Assembly: GCF_018224925.1 (NCBI RefSeq)
Contig: NZ_JAGTUF010000010.1
Span: forward strand, 62,001 to 126,000
Direction of reading: 5' to 3'
Source: Magnetospirillum sulfuroxidans
GTDB lineage: Bacteria > Pseudomonadota > Alphaproteobacteria > Rhodospirillales > Magnetospirillaceae
Length of the DNA: 64,000 bases
Positions 10,973 to 20,236 of this stretch are shown here, piece by piece. Numbering within the stretch: the stretch's first letter is position 1; every line of letters begins with the position of its first letter. The notes beneath the pieces were generated by a model. It did no database searches, was not told the origin of the DNA, and was given only the letters and a program-made list of their open reading frames with translations. A program made the translations under genes and the position numbers.

Positions 10973-11593
10973 TCAGGTTTTGGCGGCGCAGGCCTTCAAC
11001 ATCAGATCCACCGCCGCCGCGACCGTGGAATCGGGAGAAAAAATCGGGTTGGGCGGCAAATCGATCAGGGCGCGGTGAAAGCATTCGCCGCGCAGCGTGC
11101 CGACGAAGATGTCGACCACGCGGGGGGCGTCGTCATAGGTCAGCAAGCCGCGGGCCTTCATCTGTTCGAACAATTCCACCAGCCGGGTCTTGCCGCGCAT
11201 GGGGCCGGCCTCGTACCAGATGCGGGCCAGTTCGGGATGACGCGGCGCTTCGGCGATGACCATGCGATAGATGCCCATGACCTGGGGGCTGAGGAACAGG
11301 GCCAGCAGCCGCTGGGCAATGGTGGTCAACAGCGTGCGGGCGTCGTTGCCCGGCGGCAGGCTCAGCGACGACAATCCTTCGGCCTGATCATCGCAGCGCC
11401 GGCAGATGATGGCGCTGAACAGGTCATCCTTGCTGTTGAAATGGGCATAAATGGTCGCCTTGGACACCCCGGCCCGGGATGCCACTTCATCGACACTGGT
11501 GCTGGTATAGCCGCTTTCCAGAAAACAGGCCTGGGCGGCGTCCAGCATGGCGGCACGCTTGGCGGCCGAGCGGGGGGTGAGGGGCTTTTCCAT
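10973..11593 (-). CDS. TetR/AcrR family repressor, AefR-like
   Basis: This 206-residue one-component regulator has an N-terminal helix-turn-helix (residues about 30-60, with VDEVASRAGVSKATIYAHF, the canonical TetR recognition helix) and a ligand-binding C-terminal domain of the AefR type. The ATG at 11593 is preferred over a GTG at 11599 because the GTG lies inside the operator palindrome. No cognate exporter or enzyme lies beside it, so autoregulation plus distant targets is likely. Confidence 0.85.
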   Translation of the reverse strand: MEKPLTPRSAAKRAAMLDAAQACFLESGYTSTSVDEVASRAGVSKATIYAHFNSKDDLFSAIICRRCDDQAEGLSSLSLPPGNDARTLLTTIAQRLLALFLSPQVMGIYRMVIAEAPRHPELARIWYEAGPMRGKTRLVELFEQMKARGLLTYDDAPRVVDIFVGTLRGECFHRALIDLPPNPIFSPDSTVAAAVDLMLKACAAKT

Positions 11594-11596
11594 GTC

Positions 11597-11626
11597 CACA
11601 AACTAAACTACTCGGTTCAGTTTGTG
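11597..11626 (-). promoter_or_regulatory. Operator of the TetR gene
   Basis: CACAAACTAAAC and GTTCAGTTTGTG form a 12-bp inverted repeat (11 of 12 pairs) with a 6-bp spacer, directly before the repressor start codon. The size and placement are typical of TetR autoregulatory operators. On the minus strand a TTCACA and a TAGTTT separated by 17 bp fit a promoter within the same site, leaving a very short leader. Confidence 0.7.
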
Positions 11627-11639
11627 AAGCCGTTCGCGT

Positions 11640-14600
11640 TTAGCCCACCATGGCGGCCAAGGCGTCGTCGAGCAAACCGGCATCAATCTCGCGCAAGGAC
11701 GGGCCGTCGGTCCACACCAGGGCGCAGCGGATGCGGTGGTGCGGATAGATACAGGCCAGGGCCAGCCGATAGGCGGCCATCTGCCGCACATAGATGTCGG
11801 GAATACCATCATCGGCGGCGGGGGGATGGCGGTTGGTCTTGTAATCGACCACCAGCACCTCGGTCGCGGTGACCACCAGCCGGTCAACCTGACCCGAAAG
11901 GGCGCGGCGGTCGCCGATCAGGCCGACGATGGGAACCTCGGCCCGGCTGCCTGGCGCGAACAGCGGGGCGAAATTGGGATGATCCAAGATGTCGCTGACT
12001 TCGTTGGCCAGGGCCAAGGCGGTCGCGGTTTCCAATTGGCCATTGCCCTTAAGGAAACGAATGGCCGCTTGGGCTCGGCGGTCGCGCGGCAGTTCCGGCA
12101 GGATTTGCAGCAATTTATGGATCAGCTTGCCCCGGCGGAAACGGGCCAATCCATCGCTGCCGGCCAATGGCGACCGCACCGGCGGTTCCTCGCCCTCGGG
12201 CTTGGACGGCGCCAGCGGGCGCGGCGGCGCCGGTTCAGGCGGGGCGGCGCTGGCGGCCCAGAGCGGCAATTCGGTCAGAATTCGCGGTGTCTCGGCGACG
12301 GTCTCGGCTTCGACGGCGAGGTCTTGCCGGCAGCTGAGCCGCAACACGGTGGCGTCGTCGGTTTCGCCGGCCGCCGCCAGGAACGGGTCTTCCACCTCGG
12401 CCGCCTGGGGGGCAAGGCCGCTGCGGATCAGATTGTACCAGCATTCGGCCGGCGCTGCCCGCAGGGTCTCCCAGCCGCATACATACAGGCGGTCCTCGGC
12501 GCGGGTCATGGCGACATAGAGCAGGCGACGATATTCGCGTTCCCGCGCCAGCTTGGCGGCGTCGCGGGCGGTTTCGCAGGTTTCGTCGGCCAGTTCGGCC
12601 CGGGGCGGCCACAGCAGGATTTCGTCCTCGGGCGTTCCCGTCCACAGCAGGCGCGGACCCTTGGTCGGCATTTGCAAGGTATCGGGCAGGAAGACGATGG
12701 GGGCCTGCAATCCCTTCGAGCCATGCACGGTCATGATGCGGACGGCGTCGCGACCACCTTGTTCCAGGTCGCGCTTGATCTCGGTGCCGCCGCTTTCCAG
12801 CCAGCGCAAAAACCCTTGCAGCGACGGCGGATGGCCGCGCTCGAACGCCATGGCCAAGCCGATGAATTCGTCCAGCGGGTCTTCGGCTTCCGCCCCCAAG
12901 CGGGCCAACAGCGCCCGCTTGCCGCCCAGCTTGCCCAGCACATGGGCATAAAGGGCGAAGGGCGGCAGGCGATCGGCCAAGGCCAGCAGGCGCGACAGAT
13001 AATCCTCGGCCCGGCCGAAAGCGCTATCGGTTCCGGCCTTGGCCTTCAGGGTTTCCCACAGATTGGCCTTGCCGCGATTCCAGGCCAGCTGGAACAACGC
13101 GTCTTCGCTGAGGCCGACCAGCGGACCTTTGAGCACGGTGGCCAGGGTCAAGTCATCTTCCGGCAGCAGCAGGAAATTGCCCAACGCCATCAGATCCATC
13201 ACCGCCATCTGCTCGGTCAGCACCATGCGGTCGGCGCCGGCCACCGGGACTTTCAGTTCTTTTAAGGCGCGGACCAGATCCTCGACAAAGCCGCCGCGCC
13301 GGCGCACCAGAACCAGGACGTCGCCGGCCCGCACCGGGCGGTTCTGGCTGTCCAGGGTTTCGCTTTCGATCATGGCGGCAATGCGCCGGGCGATCAGCCG
13401 GGCCAACCGGGTGCGGGGCGAATCGCCGCGCAGCCGCTCGATCGGCGGCTTCCATGCCGCAATTTCATCGGCCGGGCGGGGCTTGACGGCGGGCCACACT
13501 TCCACCAATCCGGCCTGGCCCAGGCGAAAGGCCAGATGTTCGGGGTGCGGGTCGGCGCTGGTGACGCCGTCGCGGCCCGGTCCGGTTCCGGCGAAGACCG
13601 CATCGACGGCGTCCAGCACGGCGCGGGTCGAGCGGAACGACAGATTAAGCGGGATTTCCCGCCAGAGCTTGTCGGCGGCGGGCACATGAACGGCGAAGCG
13701 CTGGCGCATGTCGTCAAAGGCCTTGGGGTCGGCGCGTTGGAATGAATAGATGCTTTGCTTGATGTCGCCGACGGCAAACACCGTGCGCATTTGCTCCCGC
13801 GCCCCCAGGCCGGTAAAGAATTCCTCGGTCAGCGCCGCCACCACCGCCCATTGGTCGGGATTGGTGTCTTGGGCTTCGTCGATCAACACATGGTCGATGC
13901 CGCCATCCAGTTTGTACAGCACCCAAGGGGCGAATCCGGGCCGGCCCAGCAGATCGCGGGCGGCCAGGATCAAATCGTCGTAATCCATCAGGGCGCGGCC
14001 CTGTTTGCGTCGCTCATAGGCGATCAGCAGGGCGTGGCCCAGCCGCAGCAAGGCGCTGGTCGATTGGGCGATCTGCGCCGATTTCAGCCGGGCATTGACC
14101 CGGATCAGCCGTTCGGCCTCGGTGTTCAGCGCCGGTTCCAGCCAGGGATGGGCGTCGCGCAGGGCATTGGTGACCAGCTTGGTGCGGGTTTCGCCTTTGG
14201 CGGTCAGCACGCTGAGGCAATAATCGGAAAACCCCGCCTGGCGCCGGGCCGGATCGGCCAGCCATGCCGCCAGCCGGTTGCCCTTTTCCTGGTCGCTTTT
14301 GCCCCCGGCCAGCAAGATGGGCACCGCCTGACGCAAGGTTTCGGCGGCGCAGGCCTCCTCGGCGCAGGCGGCGGCCAAGATTGTTGACGCCGTCTCTCCC
14401 GCTTCCAGGCCCAATTTGCCGCGGGCGTCGGCGATGGTCGGCTCGACCCCGCCGTGACGGTCCAGCAGGCGTTTCAGGCGGCCGCGATCGCTGGCCAGTT
14501 CGGCCAGCAATTCTGGAAAGGCGGTTTCGTGGATGTGGCGGGTGATGTCGTCAAGGGCGGCGGCCAAGGTCGGGTCGGTGTCGCCGCGGGCGGCGATCAG

Positions 14601-15107
14601 CACCTCTTCCTTGGCATCTTCCAGCAATTCGCCGGCATCGCGGTCGTCCATGACCTGAAAGTGCGGAGCGATGGCGGCTTCCAGCGGAAAGCGGCGCAGC
14701 AGCGACTGGCAAAAGGCATGGATGGTTTCGATATGCATGCCGCCGGGAGCGTCCAGCACCAGGGCGAACAGCCGGCGGGCGCGGGTGGTTTCCGCCTCGG
14801 TGGCCGGCCGGCCCAGCAATTCGGCCAGGGCCTTGGCCAGAGGGGCATCGTCGGCGATGGCCCAACCGGCCAGTTTGCCGTTGATGCGGTTGCTCATCTC
14901 GGCCGCCGCCGCCTTGGTAAAGGTCAGGCACAGCAATTTATGGGGAGCATTGCCGGCCAGCAGCAGGTTGAGCACCCGGTCGGTCAGCACCTTGGTCTTG
15001 CCGGTGCCGGCCGACGCCGCCACCCACACCGAAGCGGCGGGATCGGCGGCTTCATGCTGTTTGCGCGTGGCATGGGCGATCAGCTCATGGATTGCGGTCA
15101 TGCTCAT
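11640..15107 (-). CDS. addA: Double-strand break repair helicase-nuclease AddA
   Basis: This 1155-residue UvrD-like helicase with a C-terminal nuclease is the motor subunit of the AddAB recombination complex, the alphaproteobacterial counterpart of RecBCD. Walker A is ASAGTGKT (31-38). Helicase motifs include LIDEAQDTNPDQW, VGDIKQSIYSFQRADP and MTVHGSKGLQAPIVFLPD. The nuclease motif is VVDYKTNR near the C-terminus. The start at 15107 is fixed by a 4-bp overlap with the addB stop; upstream in-frame codons would intrude further into addB. Confidence 0.94.
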   Translation of the reverse strand: MSMTAIHELIAHATRKQHEAADPAASVWVAASAGTGKTKVLTDRVLNLLLAGNAPHKLLCLTFTKAAAAEMSNRINGKLAGWAIADDAPLAKALAELLGRPATEAETTRARRLFALVLDAPGGMHIETIHAFCQSLLRRFPLEAAIAPHFQVMDDRDAGELLEDAKEEVLIAARGDTDPTLAAALDDITRHIHETAFPELLAELASDRGRLKRLLDRHGGVEPTIADARGKLGLEAGETASTILAAACAEEACAAETLRQAVPILLAGGKSDQEKGNRLAAWLADPARRQAGFSDYCLSVLTAKGETRTKLVTNALRDAHPWLEPALNTEAERLIRVNARLKSAQIAQSTSALLRLGHALLIAYERRKQGRALMDYDDLILAARDLLGRPGFAPWVLYKLDGGIDHVLIDEAQDTNPDQWAVVAALTEEFFTGLGAREQMRTVFAVGDIKQSIYSFQRADPKAFDDMRQRFAVHVPAADKLWREIPLNLSFRSTRAVLDAVDAVFAGTGPGRDGVTSADPHPEHLAFRLGQAGLVEVWPAVKPRPADEIAAWKPPIERLRGDSPRTRLARLIARRIAAMIESETLDSQNRPVRAGDVLVLVRRRGGFVEDLVRALKELKVPVAGADRMVLTEQMAVMDLMALGNFLLLPEDDLTLATVLKGPLVGLSEDALFQLAWNRGKANLWETLKAKAGTDSAFGRAEDYLSRLLALADRLPPFALYAHVLGKLGGKRALLARLGAEAEDPLDEFIGLAMAFERGHPPSLQGFLRWLESGGTEIKRDLEQGGRDAVRIMTVHGSKGLQAPIVFLPDTLQMPTKGPRLLWTGTPEDEILLWPPRAELADETCETARDAAKLAREREYRRLLYVAMTRAEDRLYVCGWETLRAAPAECWYNLIRSGLAPQAAEVEDPFLAAAGETDDATVLRLSCRQDLAVEAETVAETPRILTELPLWAASAAPPEPAPPRPLAPSKPEGEEPPVRSPLAGSDGLARFRRGKLIHKLLQILPELPRDRRAQAAIRFLKGNGQLETATALALANEVSDILDHPNFAPLFAPGSRAEVPIVGLIGDRRALSGQVDRLVVTATEVLVVDYKTNRHPPAADDGIPDIYVRQMAAYRLALACIYPHHRIRCALVWTDGPSLREIDAGLLDDALAAMVG

Positions 15108-18058
15108 TCCCCGTCCTCTTCCCCGGCGGCGGCCCATTCCTTGACCCGCGCAAGATGCAGATAGTCGGAATATTTCGGCGCCCGGTCGGGATGGGGGCGG
15201 GCTTCATAGGGCGTGTTGGGGTCATCAAAGGCGGCGATCAGGCCGTACAGGCCGTCAAGGGCTTCGTCGGTCAGGCGCTGGGGATCGGGACCGGCGGATT
15301 TTTCCTCGCCGCCCTGGACGCCGCCCATCAACCGCCAGTACAGCATCTGAGACACCGCCGCCGGGGCGATGCCGGCGAAGCCGCCAAAGCGGGCGATGGC
15401 CGCTTCCAGGGGCAATTGCGGGGCATAGCCGGCGGCGACTTCTTTCGGGCTGGGCGGTTGACCGGTCTTGTAATCGATCAAGGCCAAGGTGCCGTCCTTG
15501 AGTTCATCGATACGGTCGGCGCGGGCCTGCAGCAGGAACGATCCGGCCGGCCCTTCCATCTCCAATTCGCCGTTGATCTCGGTGTGGATGGCGGCGATGT
15601 CGCGGCGGCGTTGTTGTTCGTGGCTGGCCAGCCAGCGGGCGACGGCGCGAAAGCGCGGCCACCAAAACGCCCATACGCCGGGGCGTTCCAGCGCCTGGGC
15701 GAACACGTCCTCGCCCACGGCCAGCAATTTGGCCTCGGCGTCGTCGGGCAGGTTTTGGTGCGGATAGGCATCAAGGAATTTCTCGACCGCCTTGTGCACC
15801 AGCGAGCCGTAATCGGCGGCGCCGGGATCGGCGTCGATGGGGTCAAGGGCGCGCAATCCCAAGATGTGCTTGGCATAGATGCCGTAAGGATCGCGCATCC
15901 AGGTTTCCACCTCGGTCACCGACAGCCGGCGGGGCCGCGCGGCCACCGGCGGGCGCGGGGCGGGGCGGTCAATGCGGGCGCGCTGGTCGGGGCGGTCCAG
16001 CAGGGCATGCCAGGCCAGCCATTCCCATTCCGCTTGGGCAAAGGCCAGATGGCGGGCGGTCATCACCGCATCCAGCCGCATCAGCCAGCGTGACGGCACT
16101 GTCGGCGTGCCCTCGACGCGGGCGGCGCGGCTGAGCAAAACCCGCGGGGCGGCGAAACCCTGGGCGAAATCGTGGGCCATCTGGCCGATGCGCCGTTCCG
16201 GCGACGGCAGGCCAAAGGCCTTGCGCATGGGCCGGCTCATCCACGGGTCAGCGTCGGCCTTGGCCGGCCAGGTGCCTTCGTTCAGGCCGGCCAAGACCAT
16301 CAGATCGGCATGTTGCAGGCGGGCCTCCATCGGCCCCCAGATGAACAGGCGGGGATGACGGCCCCAGATGGGGCGAACCACCTTGCCCGACAGCAATTCA
16401 TCGAACAAAGCCGGATAAAAACGCGGCGGCAGCAGCGCGAACATCGGGCCGATGGCGGCCAGGGCCTCGGCCAGATCGCCGGCGAAACGGCCCAGCGCCT
16501 CCCCCGCTTCGCCCCGCCACAGCCGGGCGGCGCCGGGGATCAGATGATCGGCGGCCAGGGCCTCGGCCGCTTCCATATGGGCGCGCAGCAGATCGGCCAA
16601 GGCCACGGTTTCGGCCTTCATCAGGCTGATGAACGGGGCCAGGGCGGCTTCCAGGCTGTCGAGCCACTGGATCAGGGCCGGGTCGCGGGCGCAGGCGGCG
16701 CGCAGGCCGCCGATGCCGGCGGCGGGGCGGGGGCCGCGCAATATCTTCGCCGTTTCCAGCCGCCGGGCCAAGGCACGGAAGCGGGCCGGGTCCAGGCCGG
16801 CGGCGGCAAGCGGGTGCTTGGCCAGGGCGAGAACGGCGTGCGGGGTGAATTCCTCGGCCACCGCCGTGGCCAGCAGACGGACAAAGGCGCCGGGTTCGGT
16901 CAGCGCCAGCGGCCGGCCGGCGGAATCGTCGATGGCGATGTCCCAGCGTTCCAACTCGGCGGCGACGCGACGGGCGAGGTCGCGGTCGGGGGTGACCAGG
17001 GCGGCGGTCTGCTCGTCCACCTCCAAGGCTTGGCGCAGGGCCAGGGCGATGGCCCCGGCTTCTTCGCGCGGGGTGGGGGCGTCGATCAGCGAGACATCGG
17101 TCAGCGCCTGGGGGAAATCGCGCAGATGCCGCCATGCCTCGCAGGTGGCGGCCGGACGCAACGCCTCGGCCAACAAGGCCGAACGGGCGGCGCGCAGGTC
17201 GGGTTTGGTCGACAATTCGGCCACGGCGCGGCGCGGCGCGTCCAAGCGGGCCAGCAGGTGCTTGAGGGCGTATTGCGGATGGCTGTCATCCAGGCATTGC
17301 CACGAGGCCTCGTCCATGTGCAGGTCCAGGCCGGGCAGCACCACCATGCCGGTCGGCAGGGCGGCGATGGCGGCCATCAGCCGGGCGGTGGCCGGACGCG
17401 ATCCGGTGGAGCCGGCGACGATCACCGGATGATCGGGCGGCTGGGCGCGCCAGCGTTCGGCCTGGGCATCCAGTATCCGGTTGACCCAATCCTGATGGTC
17501 GATGCGGCCGCCCAGCAGGGCCGGCCAATGGGCGGTGACGATTTTCAGGAAGTCGATGGTGATCTGCCAATGGGCGGCGTAATCGTCGGGGGCCAGGGCA
17601 TCCAGATGGGCGAACGACACTTCTTCGATCTGCACGCTGTCGAGCAGGTCGCCCAATTCTCGCGCCAGCCGCGCCGCCTGATCGGGGCTGGGGGGCAGCC
17701 CGCCCCGTCCAGCCCCCATCTGCAAGACCAGCCGGGTCAGGATCAGGTGGCGCTCGATCGGGGGAATGGGCGGCGGCAGGTCCAAGCCGTCGGGCGACAG
17801 CAGATCAAGGTCGGCGACGTCGTCTTGATCCGGCTCCAGCGGCTTGAGGCGCGGCAGCAGCAAGGGCTTGCCGCCCGACAGCCGCAAAAAGGCTTCCTTT
17901 AGCGCCCGGCAGGCCCGGCGGTTGGGCAGCAGCACCACCGCTTCGGCCAGCCGCAACGGGTCGCCGTCGGCCTGACGCAACAGATGGTCGGCCAGGACGT
18001 CGACAAAGGCCTGACCGGGGGCGATGGTGAAAACCGAACCGGCGGCCGTTCCGGTCAT
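15104..18058 (-). CDS. addB: Double-strand break repair protein AddB
   Basis: This is the 984-residue AddB partner of AddA. The N-terminal region contains only a degenerate nucleotide-binding motif (LPNRRACRALKEAFL), as in alphaproteobacterial AddB proteins. The central part includes GLNEGTWP. The C-terminal PD-(D/E)xK nuclease has SVTEVETWMRDPYGIYAK and LIDYKTG. Genes on both sides overlap by 4 bp (murU upstream, addA downstream), so repair genes are cotranscribed with cell-wall recycling genes. Confidence 0.92.
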   Translation of the reverse strand: MTGTAAGSVFTIAPGQAFVDVLADHLLRQADGDPLRLAEAVVLLPNRRACRALKEAFLRLSGGKPLLLPRLKPLEPDQDDVADLDLLSPDGLDLPPPIPPIERHLILTRLVLQMGAGRGGLPPSPDQAARLARELGDLLDSVQIEEVSFAHLDALAPDDYAAHWQITIDFLKIVTAHWPALLGGRIDHQDWVNRILDAQAERWRAQPPDHPVIVAGSTGSRPATARLMAAIAALPTGMVVLPGLDLHMDEASWQCLDDSHPQYALKHLLARLDAPRRAVAELSTKPDLRAARSALLAEALRPAATCEAWRHLRDFPQALTDVSLIDAPTPREEAGAIALALRQALEVDEQTAALVTPDRDLARRVAAELERWDIAIDDSAGRPLALTEPGAFVRLLATAVAEEFTPHAVLALAKHPLAAAGLDPARFRALARRLETAKILRGPRPAAGIGGLRAACARDPALIQWLDSLEAALAPFISLMKAETVALADLLRAHMEAAEALAADHLIPGAARLWRGEAGEALGRFAGDLAEALAAIGPMFALLPPRFYPALFDELLSGKVVRPIWGRHPRLFIWGPMEARLQHADLMVLAGLNEGTWPAKADADPWMSRPMRKAFGLPSPERRIGQMAHDFAQGFAAPRVLLSRAARVEGTPTVPSRWLMRLDAVMTARHLAFAQAEWEWLAWHALLDRPDQRARIDRPAPRPPVAARPRRLSVTEVETWMRDPYGIYAKHILGLRALDPIDADPGAADYGSLVHKAVEKFLDAYPHQNLPDDAEAKLLAVGEDVFAQALERPGVWAFWWPRFRAVARWLASHEQQRRRDIAAIHTEINGELEMEGPAGSFLLQARADRIDELKDGTLALIDYKTGQPPSPKEVAAGYAPQLPLEAAIARFGGFAGIAPAAVSQMLYWRLMGGVQGGEEKSAGPDPQRLTDEALDGLYGLIAAFDDPNTPYEARPHPDRAPKYSDYLHLARVKEWAAAGEEDGE

Positions 18059-18777
18059 GGCTGTTGGTGTTCCTGGGCCAGGGCCTGCTCGACTTCCGGC
18101 AGGGCTTCAGGGGTGCCGACATGATACCAGTGGCCATCATGGACCAAGCCGAACAGCCGGTTTTCCTCTAAAGCGCGATCATAGAGCCGGTTGAGCGAGA
18201 ATTTTCCCGCCGGGGCGTCACGAAAAAGGCGCGGCGACAAAATCTGGACCCCGGAAAACAGCAGGGGGGCGACGGGGCGGGCGCCGCGTCGGCTGGGGAC
18301 GCCGTCGGCGGACAAAAAGAAATCGCCCTGACCATCATAGCCCAAGGCGGTGGTGGTGCGCTGCATCAGCAGCAACGCGTCCATCCGCTGGTCGTCCCAC
18401 CGCGCCGCCAGCCGGCGCAACGCCGTTTCGCCACCGCCATCGGTCCAGATGATATCGGAATTGACCACATAGAACGGCCCCGTCCCCAAAAGCGGCAAAG
18501 CCAATGCGACGCCGCCGCCGGTTTCCAGCAATTCCGCTTCCAGCGACAAGGTGATATCGGTGCGCCCGGCCACATGGGCGGCGATTTTTTCCGGCAGCCA
18601 GTGCGCGTTGACCACTTTGTGGGGGATGGCGGCCCGGTCCAGGTGATCGAGCGCCCGGTCCAGCATGGTGCGGCCGGCGACCGCGACCAGTGGCTTGGGG
18701 ATGGTTGCGGTGATCGGGCGCATGCGCAGGCCAAGGCCGGCGGCCAGGACCATGGCGTGGGTGGGGGCGCAACTCAT
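18055..18777 (-). CDS. murU: MurNAc-1-phosphate uridylyltransferase
   Basis: This 240-residue nucleotidyltransferase has the pyrophosphorylase signature LAAGLGLRMRPIT followed by PKPLV. A central NSDI (metal-binding Asp) and a C-terminal HVGTPEAL are also present. With AmgK it forms the MurNAc salvage route giving UDP-MurNAc, bypassing fosfomycin-sensitive MurA. The assignment rests on the adjacency to amgK and tsaE, a conserved arrangement. The start at 18777 overlaps the amgK stop by 4 bp; the frame is open another 200 bp upstream but that part lies within amgK. Confidence 0.85.
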   Translation of the reverse strand: MSCAPTHAMVLAAGLGLRMRPITATIPKPLVAVAGRTMLDRALDHLDRAAIPHKVVNAHWLPEKIAAHVAGRTDITLSLEAELLETGGGVALALPLLGTGPFYVVNSDIIWTDGGGETALRRLAARWDDQRMDALLLMQRTTTALGYDGQGDFFLSADGVPSRRGARPVAPLLFSGVQILSPRLFRDAPAGKFSLNRLYDRALEENRLFGLVHDGHWYHVGTPEALPEVEQALAQEHQQP

Positions 18778-19772
18778 GGTGTCGGCACCGTGCGCTGGCG
18801 CTGTGGCATATGAATGTCCAGCCAATGCTTGATCCCGGCCAAAGCGGGATGAGCCAGGGATTGTTCGAGGAGACGCCAGAGCCGGGGAATGTGGATCAGA
18901 TAGCCGGATTTGCCGTCGCGTTCGCACAAACGGGTGAAGATGCCGATGACCTTGGCATGGCGTTGGGCCGCCAGCACCGCCCATGACGCGGCGAAAGCTT
19001 CGGCCTCCACCTGCGGCAGGCGGGCGAGATAACGCGCCTTCATCCGTCCGATCATGGCCGGATCGATGTCGCGGCGGGCATCTTCCAGCAGGCTCATGGG
19101 ATCATAGGTCAACGGGCCGGCCACCGCGTCTTGAAAGTCGAGCAGGCCGCAGGCGGCCAGGCCGGGGCGATCCAGCAGCATCAGATTGTCGACGTGGAAA
19201 TCGCGCAAGACCAAGGTGTTGGGAACGGCGCGGGCGATGGGGAACAGATCGCGCCACAAACGGCAATATTCCGCCCGCGCCGCCGGGTCGGTATCGGCCC
19301 CCAGCACCGCCGGCATGTACCAATCGGTCAGCAGGCAGGCTTCGGTCAGCAGGCGTTCGTCATCATAGGCGGGGGTACCGACCGGGATGGTCTCGGCTGG
19401 GGGGCGCTGGTGCAAATCGGCCAGCACATCCATGGCCAGGGCGTACAGTTTTTCCTCGTCCTCGCCATTGGCCAGGCAGCGTGTATAGGTGGAATCGCCC
19501 AAATCCTCCAACAGCAAGAAACCGTTTTCCACGTCCTCGGCCAGCAGGCGGGGGGCGGAATAGTTCAGCCGTTCAAGCTGGCGGGCGATGCGGATGAAGG
19601 GGCGCACGTCTTCTTGCGGTGGCGGCGCATCCATCAGCACGGCGCGTTCCTCGCCCCGGCGCAAGCGGTCATAGCGACGGAAGCTGGCGTCGCCGGCCAG
19701 GGTGGCGCGTTCGGCGGCGCCCCAGCCGGCGGCGCCGAGGAAAGCCTGCAACAGATCCAGGCGGTGACTCAT
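18774..19772 (-). CDS. amgK: Anomeric MurNAc/GlcNAc kinase AmgK
   Basis: This 332-residue aminoglycoside-phosphotransferase-fold kinase has the catalytic loop RDFHVDN (190-196) and the metal-binding DFQD (212-215). AmgK phosphorylates MurNAc at C1, making the substrate for MurU. The ATG at 19772 is chosen because it overlaps the tsaE stop by 4 bp; the frame runs open to 20543, but that extension is antisense-like sequence through tsaE and xerC with no domain. It is also widely annotated simply as a phosphotransferase. Confidence 0.85.
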   Translation of the reverse strand: MSHRLDLLQAFLGAAGWGAAERATLAGDASFRRYDRLRRGEERAVLMDAPPPQEDVRPFIRIARQLERLNYSAPRLLAEDVENGFLLLEDLGDSTYTRCLANGEDEEKLYALAMDVLADLHQRPPAETIPVGTPAYDDERLLTEACLLTDWYMPAVLGADTDPAARAEYCRLWRDLFPIARAVPNTLVLRDFHVDNLMLLDRPGLAACGLLDFQDAVAGPLTYDPMSLLEDARRDIDPAMIGRMKARYLARLPQVEAEAFAASWAVLAAQRHAKVIGIFTRLCERDGKSGYLIHIPRLWRLLEQSLAHPALAGIKHWLDIHMPQRQRTVPTP

Positions 19773-20233
19773 GCCTTCAAGTCCTTCAGACGGTCGTGCC
19801 ATTGCGTGTGGGAAACCAGCTCGGCCCGGCGGCCGGTGGCGCCGGCGTCCAGCGACAAGGTGATGTCCAGACGGTCGCGCGGCATCAGCCGGCCCAGGCG
19901 TTCCGGCCATTCCAGCAGGCTGATGCCATCGGTGAAGGCATCCTCGATGCCCAATTCGAAGGCGTCGTCCGGTTTGTTCAGGCGGTAAAGGTCGAAATGC
20001 CAGAGAGCGCCGCTGTGGCCTTCGTACATCTGGACCAGGGTGAAGGTGGGGCTGGGCACTTCCTCGGCGGCGGAGGTCAGGGCGCGGATGAAGGCCCGCG
20101 CCAATGTGCTTTTGCCCATGCCCAAAGTCCCGTGCAGGGCGATGATGTCGCCGGGGCGGGCCAGGGCGGCCAGGGCGGCGCCCAAGCGGGCGGTGGCGGC
20201 CTCGTCGGCCAGATCGCGGGTCAGGCTTTGCAT
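19769..20233 (-). CDS. tsaE: tRNA t6A37 biosynthesis ATPase TsaE
   Basis: This 154-residue P-loop ATPase assists TsaBCD in making threonylcarbamoyladenosine at tRNA position 37. Walker A is GTLGMGKST (about residues 35-43), and SPTFTLVQMYEG is the TsaE family motif. HFDLYRL and LEWPERLG follow. It lies 3 bp after xerC and overlaps amgK by 4 bp. Confidence 0.93.
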   Translation of the reverse strand: MQSLTRDLADEAATARLGAALAALARPGDIIALHGTLGMGKSTLARAFIRALTSAAEEVPSPTFTLVQMYEGHSGALWHFDLYRLNKPDDAFELGIEDAFTDGISLLEWPERLGRLMPRDRLDITLSLDAGATGRRAELVSHTQWHDRLKDLKA

Positions 20234-20236
20234 TGT

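Noticed and set aside
16172-17902. 576-codon open frame on the plus strand
   Set aside because: Antisense to addB; Gly/Gln-rich without any recognisable motif.
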